From: Falsibacillus pallidus
GTDB lineage: Bacteria; Bacillota; Bacilli; Bacillales; DSM-25281
NCBI RefSeq assembly: GCF_003350505.1
Contig: NZ_QQAY01000001.1
Coordinates: forward strand, 124,001-188,000
Length of the DNA: 64,000 nt
Direction of reading: 5' to 3'
Under the pieces are notes generated by a model. The model saw nothing but the letters and a program-made list of their open reading frames with translations, was not told the DNA's origin and did no database searches. Below, one piece after another: positions 7,973-17,108 of this stretch (position 1 is its first letter; each line of letters starts with the position of its first letter). A program made the translations under genes and the position numbers.

Positions 7973-9807
7973 ATTTTGATATCCACCCCTTTATAGGAAT
8001 CCTTCTGTTTGATGGATAAGTTCAACAATGGGATTTCTTTGGTCTCCCATTCTTTTATTTGTATGGAGGACAGTTGATAGCCCATCGATTCAAGCCCTTC
8101 CCGCAAAGGAGCTGAAAGCTTTTCTGACGACTGCTTTAAATCCATATGATTATAAATCGTCAATGAGACAATACGATTTTGAACATTCATATCGACCATC
8201 GTTTCTTTAAGTCCCTGCAATTCCAAATAGAACAAAATTCTACAGTGTGAAGAATCGATTTCGCCTTTTTCATTTTTCCTGCCTGTCCATTGCATTGTCA
8301 AATCCGTCTGCTGAGCCATGAAAGAAAGGGGAATTTGCATAATGATGGATTGTATCGGCCCCGAATCCCCGCTCGCGGCTGTCTGGCCATTTAAATGGTG
8401 CAACAGACTTTGAGCCATTTCCTTGCTTGATGTGGAGTGGTTTTCTGATAGAAATTGAACCAGCATAGGCTTTAATTGATCTTTTCCCGGAATTCCCCCT
8501 TTGCCGAGTGCAGCTTCATAATTGACGCCGAGCTTGTCCAATACGCTCTTGAAAAGGTATAAGGCATCTCCCTTATTCATCGTTTGAAGAAGTTCGTTTC
8601 TCACCTCTGTAGAGACTCCCTGAAGATACTTATTTTCCTTTTGAAGCATATCACCTTTTAAACCAGCCAAGTCCTCCAATTGAATGACTGCTTGTTTCAT
8701 TTGCTCAGGGGAGTTCCCATTCAATAAAGACCATATCTTCCCGGTCTCCCCTAATAATCCATCACCATCTGACAGTAGATTTGAGTATCCTTCAAACAGA
8801 TATCTGAATATTTGCTGAGATTTCATAGGCTGCTGGCTGCTTAGTGCCTTTTCCGCAGATTGGAAGGGGTGTTCATTTCCAATGCCAATTGCCTTTGCTT
8901 TTTCTACTAATCCCTCTAGTAGCACCTTTGCTTGTTTAACATCTAGTTCCCCATTATGTTTAAGAGAGTTTTGAAGGGCAAGCCATTCATTTTTCTTCAA
9001 TTGTCCCGAGTCATCGCCTGAGAACCTTTTCATAGCAGCCAGAATGGATTCCTCTTTCGTTCCTCCACTTGCCAGGCCAGTCTTTTGCAAAATAGACAAC
9101 GCTTCTTCGGAATGAGCATCCCCTTGGGAAAATGCAGTATGAATAATGCGTTGGAGTGATTTTGCCGCAGCCATTCCGTCCCCTGAAGATTTGAGAGTTT
9201 CAATCGTTTTGACTAAAGATTCAACTGTCCGGTCCTGCGGCTCCTGCTTAAGTACGCCAATGAATTCCGATAGCAGTTTTATAGTCGAATTGCCTTGGTC
9301 AATGGAATACAATGATTGGAACACCGATTTTGTTTGAGGCAGATTCCCTAAAAGAATGGCCTTAATGGTCTGAAAGCCTTTCTCAATCGGCTCCATATCC
9401 TTCAACAATTCCATGGCATTTAATAGAGTCTCCCTTGAAATTGGAAGTCCTTCCTTTTGTAAAAAACCTAAGATGGATGTGCTTGATTGACTCTGAGGAA
9501 CGTTCAGATTCTTCAATACTGGTGATGCATCCGATTTGGCAAAATCCTGTCCCTGGGAAGCAAAATTTTTTAAGTGTATCTCTCCATCTTGGGAAGCAAC
9601 TTTAAGCCAATGCCCTCCAGATTTAATTTCTCCATCCAGTCTTGCAAGCAGCTTTTGATTTCCAATTTGAATTTCTGCCGTTCCATTGGAAAATGTTTTT
9701 TTCACTGTGCCATATATAATATCTCCATGCCTCAAACTGCGAATCTTTTCTGCTTTTAGATTGGCATCAACAGAAGCCGCCGCGGCACCTCTACTCTGTA
9801 AAATCAT
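7969..9807 (-). CDS. ylqG: YlqG, FliK-like protein of unknown function
   Basis: This is a 612-residue protein with a long, low-conservation, helical and glutamine/serine-rich region followed by a compact C-terminal domain (about residues 480-600). That domain reads like the FliK hook-length-control C-domain: an acidic, beta-rich stretch with CRILFYLELQGLKETMVD and IVSLTIYNHMDL, then a helix LSAPLREGLESMGYQLSSIQI. FliK acts on the FlhB C-domain, and here the next gene encodes just such a domain. The start has AAGGAG 11 bases upstream, a little far, so a slightly different start is possible. No signal peptide or membrane segment is evident. The domain call rests on pattern only, without a profile search. 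Confidence 0.8.
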   Translation of the reverse strand: MILQSRGAAAASVDANLKAEKIRSLRHGDIIYGTVKKTFSNGTAEIQIGNQKLLARLDGEIKSGGHWLKVASQDGEIHLKNFASQGQDFAKSDASPVLKNLNVPQSQSSTSILGFLQKEGLPISRETLLNAMELLKDMEPIEKGFQTIKAILLGNLPQTKSVFQSLYSIDQGNSTIKLLSEFIGVLKQEPQDRTVESLVKTIETLKSSGDGMAAAKSLQRIIHTAFSQGDAHSEEALSILQKTGLASGGTKEESILAAMKRFSGDDSGQLKKNEWLALQNSLKHNGELDVKQAKVLLEGLVEKAKAIGIGNEHPFQSAEKALSSQQPMKSQQIFRYLFEGYSNLLSDGDGLLGETGKIWSLLNGNSPEQMKQAVIQLEDLAGLKGDMLQKENKYLQGVSTEVRNELLQTMNKGDALYLFKSVLDKLGVNYEAALGKGGIPGKDQLKPMLVQFLSENHSTSSKEMAQSLLHHLNGQTAASGDSGPIQSIIMQIPLSFMAQQTDLTMQWTGRKNEKGEIDSSHCRILFYLELQGLKETMVDMNVQNRIVSLTIYNHMDLKQSSEKLSAPLREGLESMGYQLSSIQIKEWETKEIPLLNLSIKQKDSYKGVDIKI

Positions 9808-9860
9808 CGACCCCGACTCTCCTTTTCAGGATGGTTTGAAGCTGGCAAGCTTCGATGGCC

Positions 9861-10628
9861 TCATATCATGTCTTTTATTGGAGCAAAAGATTTTCTATGG
9901 ATTGGTGTCTGGCCATATATTTGAAGACCATCCAGATGTTCTTTTGTTCCGTATCCCATATTCCTGGCAAACCCATATTGCGGGTACTGGCCATCGTACT
10001 CTTTCATCATCCTGTCCCTTGTCACTTTCGCAATGATTGATGCAGCAGCAATGGAAGCACTCTTTGCGTCCCCTTTAATGATGGATTCCTGCGGAACAGG
10101 TACAGACAGCTCCATGGCATCGATCAGCAGATAGTCGGGAAGCTTTTTTAAGTTATGTATAGCATCCAGCATTGCTTTTTTAGTTGCCTGATAGATATTT
10201 ACTTTATCTATTTCATCGGCGTGTATGACGCCGATTCCTATTGCAGTGGCCTGCTCGCTGATTGCATCAAATAATTCCTGCCTTTTAGCTTCGCTTAGTT
10301 TTTTTGAGTCGTTGATTCCTATAAGCATACAGTCTTTTGGGAGAATCACTGCTGCAGCAACTACCGGACCGGCCAATGGACCGCGGCCTACTTCATCGAC
10401 TCCCGCAATAGCTTCAAACCCCTGCAAATAAATATCCCTTTCGTATGAAAACATGCTATGAAAGTGATCCATTTCATCCTTTTTTTTCTTAAATGCACGG
10501 TTTATTCGCTGAACAATTTGCTGGACCCCTTTTCTGGAATCTTCAGCACATTGTAAGAAGAAAGGGTCTTTTGGATCTTCAATCGTTTCAAGTGCTTTTT
10601 GAATTTCTTTTATGGATAGGTGCTCCAT
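9861..10628 (-). CDS. rnhB: Ribonuclease HII
   Basis: RNase HII cuts the RNA strand of RNA/DNA hybrids and initiates removal of single ribonucleotides from DNA. The 255-residue protein has an N-terminal extension (residues 1-70), a substrate-binding feature of Bacillus RnhB. The catalytic domain follows with GVDEVGRGPLAGPVVAAAV, carrying the D-E active-site pair, then DSKKLSEAKR, LLIDAMELS and KGDAKSASIAAASIIAKVTRD. GYGTKEHLDGL near the end is also conserved. The ribosome site is modest (GGTG). It follows rbgA after a hairpin and precedes ylqG, as in B. subtilis. Confidence 0.97.
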   Translation of the reverse strand: MEHLSIKEIQKALETIEDPKDPFFLQCAEDSRKGVQQIVQRINRAFKKKKDEMDHFHSMFSYERDIYLQGFEAIAGVDEVGRGPLAGPVVAAAVILPKDCMLIGINDSKKLSEAKRQELFDAISEQATAIGIGVIHADEIDKVNIYQATKKAMLDAIHNLKKLPDYLLIDAMELSVPVPQESIIKGDAKSASIAAASIIAKVTRDRMMKEYDGQYPQYGFARNMGYGTKEHLDGLQIYGQTPIHRKSFAPIKDMI

Positions 10629-10664
10629 GGTTTCACCAACTTATCTTTAATATCGTCCTTATTA

Positions 10665-10701
10665 GAAAATAATAAAGGGTCGGCTATGAAAAGCCCACCC
10701 T
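10665..10701 (-). terminator. Intrinsic terminator after rbgA
   Basis: AGGGTGGGC pairs with GCCGACCCT around TTTTCATA, with one mismatch, followed by TTATTATTTT. It begins six bases beyond the rbgA stop, between rbgA and rnhB. Confidence 0.7.
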
Positions 10702-10706
10702 AAATA

Positions 10707-11582
10707 TTAATTTTCGCTTTCTTCATTCATATTAATTTGTTCGGGGAGGTCAAAAGTCAACGGACCAATTTTTTCTGATCGAATATCACGGATGATCAGT
10801 TCAGCCGTTTTATCGTAATCCACCTCACCGCCTCCGCGGAGACAGCCCCTCAGTTTTCCAATTGTATCAAATACATCGAGGATTTCCATGTCAGGTTCTA
10901 TCCCGAAGCGGTCCTTAAGCCTCTCAGGGTAGTGTTTTTCAATAAATCGAATGCCAAATACGGCAATATCCTGCAAGTTCAAGATTGTATCTTTGATGGC
11001 GCCTGTCAAAGCCAATTTATATCCTACTTCTTGGTCCTCGAATTTCGGCCAAAGGATACCGGGAGTGTCCAAAAGTTCAAGTTCTTTACCGACTTTTATC
11101 CATTGCTGTGATTTGGTGACCCCGGGAGTATTGCCTGTCCTTGCGATATTCTTCTTAGCGAGCTTATTGATTAAAGTGGATTTCCCAACATTCGGAATCC
11201 CCACAATCATGGCACGGATCGCACGGGGCTTTTTGAGGCCGCGGGCTTTCATTCGTTCAAACTTTTCTTTAAGAATGTCATTAGAGGTTTTCACAATCTC
11301 ATGAAGACCTGTACCAGCCTGAGAATTGATTGCAATCGCCTTAAGCCCTTTAGCTTCAAAATAACGTATCCATTGATTGGTCATTTCTTTATCGGCCATA
11401 TCTGACTTGGTTAATAATACGATTCTTTGCTTTTCTCCAATAATCTCATCAATCATCGGATTTCTGGAGGAAAAAGGGATCCTTGCATCCACCAGTTCAT
11501 ACATAATGTCAACGAGCTTTAACTTTTCTGTAACTTCTCTTCTAGCCTTGGCCATATGGCCAGGAAACCATTGTATTGTCAA
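10707..11582 (-). CDS. rbgA: Ribosome biogenesis GTPase RbgA (YlqF)
   Basis: RbgA is a circularly permuted GTPase needed for late 50S subunit assembly. The order of G motifs is permuted as expected: TKSD (G4) near residue 60, then [14 protein letters not shown] (G1), NTPGVT (G2) and LDTPGI (G3). The start was set at TTG 11582, which gives [20 protein letters not shown] exactly as in the family and has GGAGG nine bases upstream. The longer frame from 11636 adds 18 unrelated residues that overlap the signal peptidase gene. The protein is 291 residues. It lies downstream of rplS and the signal peptidase. Confidence 0.97.
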   Translation of the reverse strand: MTIQWFPGHMAKARREVTEKLKLVDIMYELVDARIPFSSRNPMIDEIIGEKQRIVLLTKSDMADKEMTNQWIRYFEAKGLKAIAINSQAGTGLHEIVKTSNDILKEKFERMKARGLKKPRAIRAMIVGIPNVGKSTLINKLAKKNIARTGNTPGVTKSQQWIKVGKELELLDTPGILWPKFEDQEVGYKLALTGAIKDTILNLQDIAVFGIRFIEKHYPERLKDRFGIEPDMEILDVFDTIGKLRGCLRGGGEVDYDKTAELIIRDIRSEKIGPLTFDLPEQINMNEESEN

Positions 11583-11602
11583 GGCGAATCGCCTCCATCT
11601 GC

Positions 11603-12142
11603 CTATTTGAAAAATTTCATATCCTTCATCGGCCAATAAATGATGTGTGCATCCCCGACAATCTTAGACATAGGGATCGTGCCGATATGCCGGCTGTCTT
11701 TAGAACCCCTGCGGTTGTCTCCCATTACAAAGACCTCCCCTTCAGGTACAGTGTCTTTCCCTGTATAATCCTTCAGAGTGAAATCCTCAGTCAAAGGACC
11801 ATCGCCCACATTCTTTTTATATTGATCCAAATAAGGCTCTTTATATGCTTTTCCATTTATATATAATATATCATTTTTATATTGAATTTTATCTCCCGGA
11901 AGACCAATGACCCGTTTAATATAATCCTTCTGTTCAGGAGCATGGAATACAACAATATCAAATCGGTCGGGTTTACCGAATTTATTTACGATCATACGGT
12001 CGCCGTTATGCAGCGTAGGCATCATCGATAAGCCGTCCACCACAATAGGTGCGAATAAAAAATAACGGATCACAATCGCAAGACCTACTGCAATGACCAG
12101 CGCTTTAAACCATTCCCGGATTTCACTTTTTTCTCCAGCCAA
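11603..12142 (-). CDS. sipS: Type I signal peptidase (SipS/SipT family)
   Basis: This membrane-anchored serine protease removes signal peptides from secreted preproteins. One N-terminal membrane segment ([19 protein letters not shown]) precedes [15 protein letters not shown], where the first serine is the nucleophile. [14 protein letters not shown] holds the general-base lysine, and [16 protein letters not shown] is box E. The frame is open from ATG 12193, but a TATAAT box overlaps that ATG, so the TTG at 12142 behind GGTGGAG is preferred. It gives about 179 residues and a short cytoplasmic tail typical of the family. The symbol is positional: several sip paralogues exist in bacilli. Confidence 0.9.
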   Translation of the reverse strand: MAGEKSEIREWFKALVIAVGLAIVIRYFLFAPIVVDGLSMMPTLHNGDRMIVNKFGKPDRFDIVVFHAPEQKDYIKRVIGLPGDKIQYKNDILYINGKAYKEPYLDQYKKNVGDGPLTEDFTLKDYTGKDTVPEGEVFVMGDNRRGSKDSRHIGTIPMSKIVGDAHIIYWPMKDMKFFK

Positions 12143-12279
12143 AAATCTCCACCACCATCTTACGAAAATACAGGCATTAGATAGAATTTGCATTATAGTA
12201 AAAATCTCTATCTCTCATCATACTCTATTATCACGGTGTTTAGTCATTTAGTAATGATGAAGATTCTAAAAATAAAGAT

Positions 12280-12309
12280 GAAAAAGGGGCTTGTTTCCAA
12301 GCCCCTTTG
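12280..12309 (-). terminator. Intrinsic terminator after rplS
   Basis: AAAGGGGCTTG and CAAGCCCCTTT form a perfect 11-bp stem with a four-base loop, ending in a short U run. It starts nine bases past the rplS stop and precedes the signal peptidase gene. Confidence 0.85.
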
Positions 12310-12317
12310 TCTCTTGA

Positions 12318-12662
12318 TTATCGAATTTCTTTAATACGAGCGGCTTTACCACGTAGGTTACGTAGGTAGTAAAGTTTCGCACGGCGAACTTTACCGCGAC
12401 GCACTACTTCTAGATTCGCAATTTTTGGAGTGTGAAGAGGGAATGTACGCTCAACACCTACACCATAAGATATTTTACGGACAGTGAAAGTTTCACTGAT
12501 TCCGCCGCCACGGCGTTTAATTACAACACCTTCAAATAACTGAATACGTTCGCGAGTACCCTCGACAACTTTTACGTGTACACGTACAGTGTCACCAGGA
12601 CGGAACGTTGGCATATCGCTGCGAAGCTGTTCTTTTGTGATTTCATCAATCAATTTGTGCAT
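12318..12662 (-). CDS. rplS: 50S ribosomal protein L19
   Basis: L19 sits at the 30S-50S interface. The 114-residue protein contains [33 protein letters not shown] and [18 protein letters not shown], diagnostic for bL19. The start was set at ATG 12662, giving [14 protein letters not shown]; a TTG three codons upstream is possible but lies too close to the GGAAGGAG ribosome site. It has its own promoter and leader, separating it from trmD upstream. Confidence 0.98.
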   Translation of the reverse strand: MHKLIDEITKEQLRSDMPTFRPGDTVRVHVKVVEGTRERIQLFEGVVIKRRGGGISETFTVRKISYGVGVERTFPLHTPKIANLEVVRRGKVRRAKLYYLRNLRGKAARIKEIR

Positions 12663-12768
12663 CGTTTTCAACTCCTTCCAACAGATGCTCTTACAAACAG
12701 AAAATCATTGTAGCGGAACATCGTTTTCGACGGGCAAGTCCAGAAAATATTCTGCCCAAGCCACAAAA
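12663..12768 (-). ncRNA. rplS 5' leader, L19-leader position
   Basis: About 100 bases separate the candidate promoter from the rplS start. In Firmicutes this position carries the L19 leader, an autogenous control RNA. A short complementary pair is visible (GGGCAGAATATTTTCTGGACTTGCCC, arms GGGCA/TGCCC). I cannot confirm the full Rfam structure by eye, so the call rests partly on position. Confidence 0.45.
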
Positions 12769-12771
12769 AAT

Positions 12772-12800
12772 ATCATACCATATCAAACCATAGGTTGCAA
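12772..12800 (-). promoter_or_regulatory. Sigma-A promoter of rplS
   Basis: TTGCAA (12795-12800) and TATGAT (12772-12777) are separated by exactly 17 bases, in the trmD-rplS gap. The -35 box lies just upstream of the trmD stop region boundary, allowing rplS expression independent of trmD. Confidence 0.6.
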
Positions 12801-12805
12801 TACAG

Positions 12806-13540
12806 TCAACGAGGATTTTTCCATTCCTGTATCCAGTTTTTTTGTTTATCAGACAGAGGATACTTTTTAAGAAGGTCTGGTCGTCTGTTAAGCGTCCTTT
12901 TCAGCGATTCCTTCTCCCTCCATTCATCAATAAGGCGGTGATTGCCTGATAGGAGGGTATCTGGCACTTTCCATCCTTTATATTCAGCCGGCCTCGTATA
13001 TTGAGGGTGTTCCAACAGCCCCGAAGAAAAAGAATCCTTTACCGGGGAGTCTTCATTCCCTAGCACACCCGGAAGCAGCCTTACGACGCTGTCCACAACT
13101 ACCATTGCCCCAAGTTCACCGCCGGTCAGCACATAATCCCCGATGGAGATTTCATCCGTCACAAGGTGTTCCCTGATCCTCTCATCATACCCCTCATAAT
13201 GGCCGCAGATAAAAATCAAATGATCCTCGTTTGCCAATTCTTCAGCCTTTTTCTGAGAATATCTTTCTCCCTGGGGGCACATTAGAATGACCCTTGGTTT
13301 TGAATCCTGTTCCTTTGAGAGTTTTTCAACGGCATTAAATATCGGTTCCGGCTTTAAGACCATTCCAGCACCTCCGCCGTATGGATAATCGTCGACCTGG
13401 CTGTGCTTATTTTCGGAGAATTCCCGAAAATTGGTCACATGATATTCTACCGCGTTTTTTTCAGTCGCTTTTTTTAGGATGGACTCTCCAAAAACCCCTT
13501 TGAACATCTCAGGAAATAAGGAAAGGATGTCAATTCTCAT
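12806..13540 (-). CDS. trmD: tRNA (guanine-37-N1)-methyltransferase TrmD
   Basis: TrmD methylates G37 next to the anticodon with S-adenosylmethionine, preventing +1 frameshifting. The SPOUT knot fold is visible from [44 protein letters not shown] and [17 protein letters not shown], the last forming the trefoil knot and SAM loop. The length is 244 residues, as expected. Its start overlaps the rimM stop by four bases (ATGA), so the two are translationally coupled. Confidence 0.98.
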   Translation of the reverse strand: MRIDILSLFPEMFKGVFGESILKKATEKNAVEYHVTNFREFSENKHSQVDDYPYGGGAGMVLKPEPIFNAVEKLSKEQDSKPRVILMCPQGERYSQKKAEELANEDHLIFICGHYEGYDERIREHLVTDEISIGDYVLTGGELGAMVVVDSVVRLLPGVLGNEDSPVKDSFSSGLLEHPQYTRPAEYKGWKVPDTLLSGNHRLIDEWREKESLKRTLNRRPDLLKKYPLSDKQKNWIQEWKNPR

Positions 13541-14055
13541 GATAACAGCCCTTCCATTGGATCAATGATGATTTCTTTATTTTCAATATCTACCTTTATC
13601 ACGACATCTTTTATGTATGGTATGAGATGTTCCTTTCGATCGCTTCCCTGCACTACCCATACATCGTTGGCGCCAGGGGTAAGGATCTCCTTGACTTCAC
13701 CAATTACTTCACCGTCGAGTGTCGCAACCGAACAGCCGATAATTTCATGAAAATAAAACTCATCTTCTTCCAAAGGAGCAAGCTGTTCTTCAGTGACTTT
13801 CAGGATCCCGTTTTTAAAAGCTTCCACATCATTCACATTTTCGTATCCTTCAAATGTCAGCAGATCAAAATTTTTATGTGTTCGGTGTGACTTCACAATC
13901 AATTCCTTCGGAGCATCTGTTTCATTCATGAATAAAAACAGCGCGTTTCCAGGTTTATATCTTTCATCTGCAAAGTCAGTCCTTGAGATGATCCTGACTT
14001 CCCCTTTTATTCCGTGCGTATTGACGATTTTCCCTACATTGAACCACTTTGTCAT
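13537..14055 (-). CDS. rimM: 16S rRNA processing protein RimM
   Basis: RimM binds S19 and assists maturation of the 30S head. The 172-residue protein has an N-terminal beta-barrel ([18 protein letters not shown]) and a C-terminal PRC-barrel domain ([19 protein letters not shown], then [18 protein letters not shown]). Both match the two-domain RimM family. It lies in the usual ylqD-rimM-trmD order and overlaps trmD by four bases. Confidence 0.97.
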   Translation of the reverse strand: MTKWFNVGKIVNTHGIKGEVRIISRTDFADERYKPGNALFLFMNETDAPKELIVKSHRTHKNFDLLTFEGYENVNDVEAFKNGILKVTEEQLAPLEEDEFYFHEIIGCSVATLDGEVIGEVKEILTPGANDVWVVQGSDRKEHLIPYIKDVVIKVDIENKEIIIDPMEGLLS

Positions 14056-14067
14056 ATTGTTTCACCT

Positions 14068-14454
14068 CTAGCGTATGTCTTTAATGATGCCATCCTCTAT
14101 TAAAATGGTCTTTTCTTTAGAGACCTGTTCCCAATTGTCCCCGATATTTATATCAATGACACTTTGTATTTCCTTCTCTATCAATTCACTTCCCAGTGGC
14201 AGGATCCCTAATTGATCGAGTTGAAACTCTACTACTTTGAGTTTATCCGTCCTTGATTGTATCTCCTTCTCAAAGCGTCCTTTCAGTGCTGCAGCTGAAT
14301 ATTTTTTAGTTTTCTCCAGTTTTTTTAATTCAAATCTCAATTGTTCGCATTCTTTTTCAAGTTGGAGTTTTTTTTCATTGTATTGGCTTTCAAGAAGCAA
14401 CTTGCTCTTTTCGGTCAACACCTGCTTAACCAAGGCCGTTTGGATGATTTTCAT
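14068..14454 (-). CDS. ylqD: YlqD, conserved coiled-coil protein
   Basis: This is a 128-residue protein with a central coiled coil (about residues 15-80) rich in Glu, Lys, Gln and Leu, as in QLEKECEQLRFELKKLEKTK. A short C-terminal domain with LPLGSELIEKEIQSVIDINIGD follows. The family is confined largely to Bacillales and lies between khpA and rimM. No biochemical function is known to me. The start at 14454 has GGGGAGG upstream. The 207-bp gap upstream contains two terminator hairpins, so ylqD probably has its own promoter, which I could not place. Confidence 0.85.
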   Translation of the reverse strand: MKIIQTALVKQVLTEKSKLLLESQYNEKKLQLEKECEQLRFELKKLEKTKKYSAAALKGRFEKEIQSRTDKLKVVEFQLDQLGILPLGSELIEKEIQSVIDINIGDNWEQVSKEKTILIEDGIIKDIR

Positions 14455-14565
14455 CTGATTGGATCCTCCCCTGAATGAACTGCGCTTCGTTTTTTGATTG
14501 ATTTGTTCTCTTTCTTCTTTTCCGGGAGGCAGCTGCTTGTTGTACGAAAGAAGATTTTCATATAT

Positions 14566-14594
14566 AGAAAAAAGGGAGGTATAGAACCCTCCCT
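14566..14594 (-). terminator. Intrinsic terminator downstream of khpA
   Basis: AGGGAGG pairs with CCTCCCT, followed directly by TTTTTT on the minus strand. It is the second of two hairpins after khpA and has the better U tract, so it is probably the real end of the rpsP-khpA transcript. Confidence 0.75.
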
Positions 14595-14630
14595 CTGACT
14601 GCCTGACTTAAAGAAATCCAATATTGATGT

Positions 14631-14659
14631 GATAAAAGGAGGTTGTCCCTCCTTTTATC
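14631..14659 (-). terminator. First hairpin after khpA
   Basis: GATAAAAGGAGG and CCTCCTTTTATC form a perfect 12-bp stem immediately after the khpA stop. There is no U tract beyond the stem, so it may act as a 3' RNA-stability element ahead of the true terminator about 40 bases on. Confidence 0.6.
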
Positions 14660-14661
14660 AA

Positions 14662-14895
14662 TCAATCGATGATTTCTAAAAAGACTTTCTTTTGTTGTGT
14701 AGATCCTGCTGCAGCGTATACCACAGTGCGAATCGATTTAGCAACACGCCCCTGTTTGCCAATCACTTTTCCCATGTCTTCTTTATGAACTGACAATTGA
14801 TAAGTAATGCGGCCCTCATCTTCGTTGACGAGGATTTTCACGTCTTCGGGATAATCAACGAGAGGCTTCACTATCGTCAGGATTAATTCTTCCAT
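14662..14895 (-). CDS. khpA: KH-domain RNA-binding protein KhpA (YlqC)
   Basis: This 77-residue protein consists of a single KH domain. GKVIGKQGRVAKSIRTVV is the GxxG-containing RNA-binding loop. In Firmicutes KhpA pairs with KhpB/Jag and influences cell elongation and RNA stability. It lies 12 bases after rpsP and is surely cotranscribed with it, as in B. subtilis. Confidence 0.95.
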   Translation of the reverse strand: MEELILTIVKPLVDYPEDVKILVNEDEGRITYQLSVHKEDMGKVIGKQGRVAKSIRTVVYAAAGSTQQKKVFLEIID

Positions 14896-14907
14896 ATGAT
14901 ATCGTGA

Positions 14908-15276
<369 letters not shown>

Positions 15277-16620
15277 CTACATAAAAGGAAATTTGAACCC
15301 TTTTTTCTTGCCTTTTTGCCCCATATTGGACATTTGCTTCATCATTTTTTTCATTTCTTCGAATTGTTTAAGAAGTCTGTTGACCTCAGGGACGGTTGTA
15401 CCGCTTCCTTTGGCAATCCTTTTTCTGCGACTCGCATTGATCGTTTCTGGATGAGACTTTTCATGTTTGGTCATCGATTTGATGATGGCTTCAACATGGC
15501 TGATCTGCTTTTCATCCACTTTCAAATTGTTGAGTCCCTTCATTTTGTTCGCTCCAGGGAGCATTTTGATGATGTCATCAAGTGGACCCATAGAACGGAC
15601 CTGTCCAAGCTGTTCAAGAAAATCATCGAATGTAAACGACATGGTGCGCATTTTTTGCTCGAGTTCCTTGGCTTTTTCTTCATCCACGTTCGCTTGGGCT
15701 TTTTCAATAAGAGTCAATACATCTCCCATGCCCAAAATCCGGGAAGCCATACGTTCGGGATGAAAAGGCTCAAGTGCATCCAGTTTTTCACCAAGTCCGA
15801 CAAACTTAATAGGTTTTTCTGTAACAGCACGAATGGAAAGAGCAGCCCCGCCTCGAGTATCTCCATCAAGCTTCGTGAGAACAACACCTGAAATTTCCAG
15901 CTGATCATTGAAGCTTTGCGCCACATTGACAGCATCCTGCCCTGTCATGGCATCCACCACAAGGAAGATTTCGTCAGGCTTGGAAAGCTCTTTGATTTGC
16001 TTCAATTCATCCATAAGCGCTTCATCTACGTGTAGACGGCCGGCTGTATCGATGAGGACGTAATCCAGATGGTCTTCCTTCGCCTTTTCAATGGCTTGTC
16101 TTGCTATTTCAACCGGACTGACTTGATCACCAAGAGAGAACACCGGCATATCAAGCTGTTTCCCCAGGGTTTCAAGCTGTTTGATTGCTGCAGGCCGATA
16201 AATATCAGCGGCTACCAATAATGGCTTGCGGTTATACTTCTTCCGCAGGACATTTGCCAATTTACCGGTTGTTGTCGTCTTACCTGCACCTTGCAGACCT
16301 ACCATCATAATGACAGTCGGAGGACGTTTAGACACAGCTATTTGGCTCTGTTCCCCGCCCATTAACAGGGTCAATTCCTCTTTTACGACCTTGACGATCT
16401 GTTGTCCAGGTGTCAAGCTTTTCATCACTTCTTGACCAACTGCACGTTCGCCTACTTTTTTCACAAATTCCTTGACGACTTTGAAGTTTACGTCAGCTTC
16501 AAGCAATGCTAATCGGACTTCACGCATCATTTCTTTTACATCCGCTTCATTTACTTTCCCTTTTCCACGGATTTTTTGTATCGTATTCTGCAGTCGGTCG
16601 GCCAATCCTTCAAATGCCAT
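15277..16620 (-). CDS. ffh: Signal recognition particle protein Ffh (SRP54)
   Basis: Ffh binds signal sequences and 4.5S/6S-type SRP RNA, and docks with FtsY to target proteins to the membrane. The 447 residues hold an N domain, a G domain with GLQGAGKTTTTGKLA (P loop), DTAGRLHVDE and TKLDGDTRGGAALS, and a methionine-rich M domain from about residue 300. The M domain ends MKKMMKQMSNMGQKGKKKGF. It follows ylxM by 12 bases. The length and motifs are normal. Confidence 0.99.
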   Translation of the reverse strand: MAFEGLADRLQNTIQKIRGKGKVNEADVKEMMREVRLALLEADVNFKVVKEFVKKVGERAVGQEVMKSLTPGQQIVKVVKEELTLLMGGEQSQIAVSKRPPTVIMMVGLQGAGKTTTTGKLANVLRKKYNRKPLLVAADIYRPAAIKQLETLGKQLDMPVFSLGDQVSPVEIARQAIEKAKEDHLDYVLIDTAGRLHVDEALMDELKQIKELSKPDEIFLVVDAMTGQDAVNVAQSFNDQLEISGVVLTKLDGDTRGGAALSIRAVTEKPIKFVGLGEKLDALEPFHPERMASRILGMGDVLTLIEKAQANVDEEKAKELEQKMRTMSFTFDDFLEQLGQVRSMGPLDDIIKMLPGANKMKGLNNLKVDEKQISHVEAIIKSMTKHEKSHPETINASRRKRIAKGSGTTVPEVNRLLKQFEEMKKMMKQMSNMGQKGKKKGFKFPFM

Positions 16621-16632
16621 ATATGCCGCCTC

Positions 16633-16965
16633 CTAATCTAATTTCTCAAGCATCTCTATCATGGAGAGCAATTCATCTTTAGAATTCGCTTCATGCTGAA
16701 GAATTTCCTTCATCTGCTCATAAATGTTCAATCGCTCTTGAAACTTTTGAAATAGCTCCAGTTTTGCTTCGTACTGCTCCAGCATGATCTCCGTCCGCTT
16801 AATATTATCATAAACGGCCTGTCTGCTGATCTCGTACTCTTCTGCAATTTCGCCGAGCGAAAAATCATTGAGATAGTAGAGGGACATATAGCTGCTTTGC
16901 TTTGGAGTTAACAAGGTTTGATAAAAATCATACAGATAATTCATTCTTGTCGTTTTCTCAAGCAT
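16633..16965 (-). CDS. ylxM: YlxM, helix-turn-helix protein associated with SRP
   Basis: This 110-residue, mostly helical protein has a sigma-70-region-4-like helix-turn-helix: [20 protein letters not shown] at about residues 30-50. The UPF0122 family, called YlxM in Firmicutes, is linked to the SRP pathway and stimulates SRP GTPase activity in streptococci. It heads a two-gene unit with ffh behind a clear promoter. Despite the fold it is not thought to be a classical repressor. Confidence 0.93.
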   Translation of the reverse strand: MLEKTTRMNYLYDFYQTLLTPKQSSYMSLYYLNDFSLGEIAEEYEISRQAVYDNIKRTEIMLEQYEAKLELFQKFQERLNIYEQMKEILQHEANSKDELLSMIEMLEKLD

Positions 16966-17005
16966 GGCTATCCCCCCTTGTTAAGTGAAAAACCTTTACA
17001 TATGA

Positions 17006-17034
17006 AGAATACACAGATTTTCTTTGAATGTCAA
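17006..17034 (-). promoter_or_regulatory. Sigma-A promoter of ylxM-ffh
   Basis: A consensus TTGACA (17029-17034) and TATTCT (17006-17011) are separated by 17 bases, about 40 bases before the ylxM start. It sits just after the ftsY terminator. Confidence 0.75.
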
Positions 17035-17062
17035 GGAACTAAAAGGTTTTCTTCACCTTTAG

Positions 17063-17103
17063 AAGAAGCCTGATGCATTCATTTTGCACCAGGCTTCTTT
17101 TAA
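17063..17103 (-). terminator. Intrinsic terminator after ftsY
   Basis: AAGAAGCCTG and CAGGCTTCTT form a perfect 10-bp stem around a 17-base loop, starting close to the ftsY stop, with a weak U-rich tail. It closes the smc-ftsY unit. Confidence 0.7.
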
Positions 17104-17108
17104 ATCTA

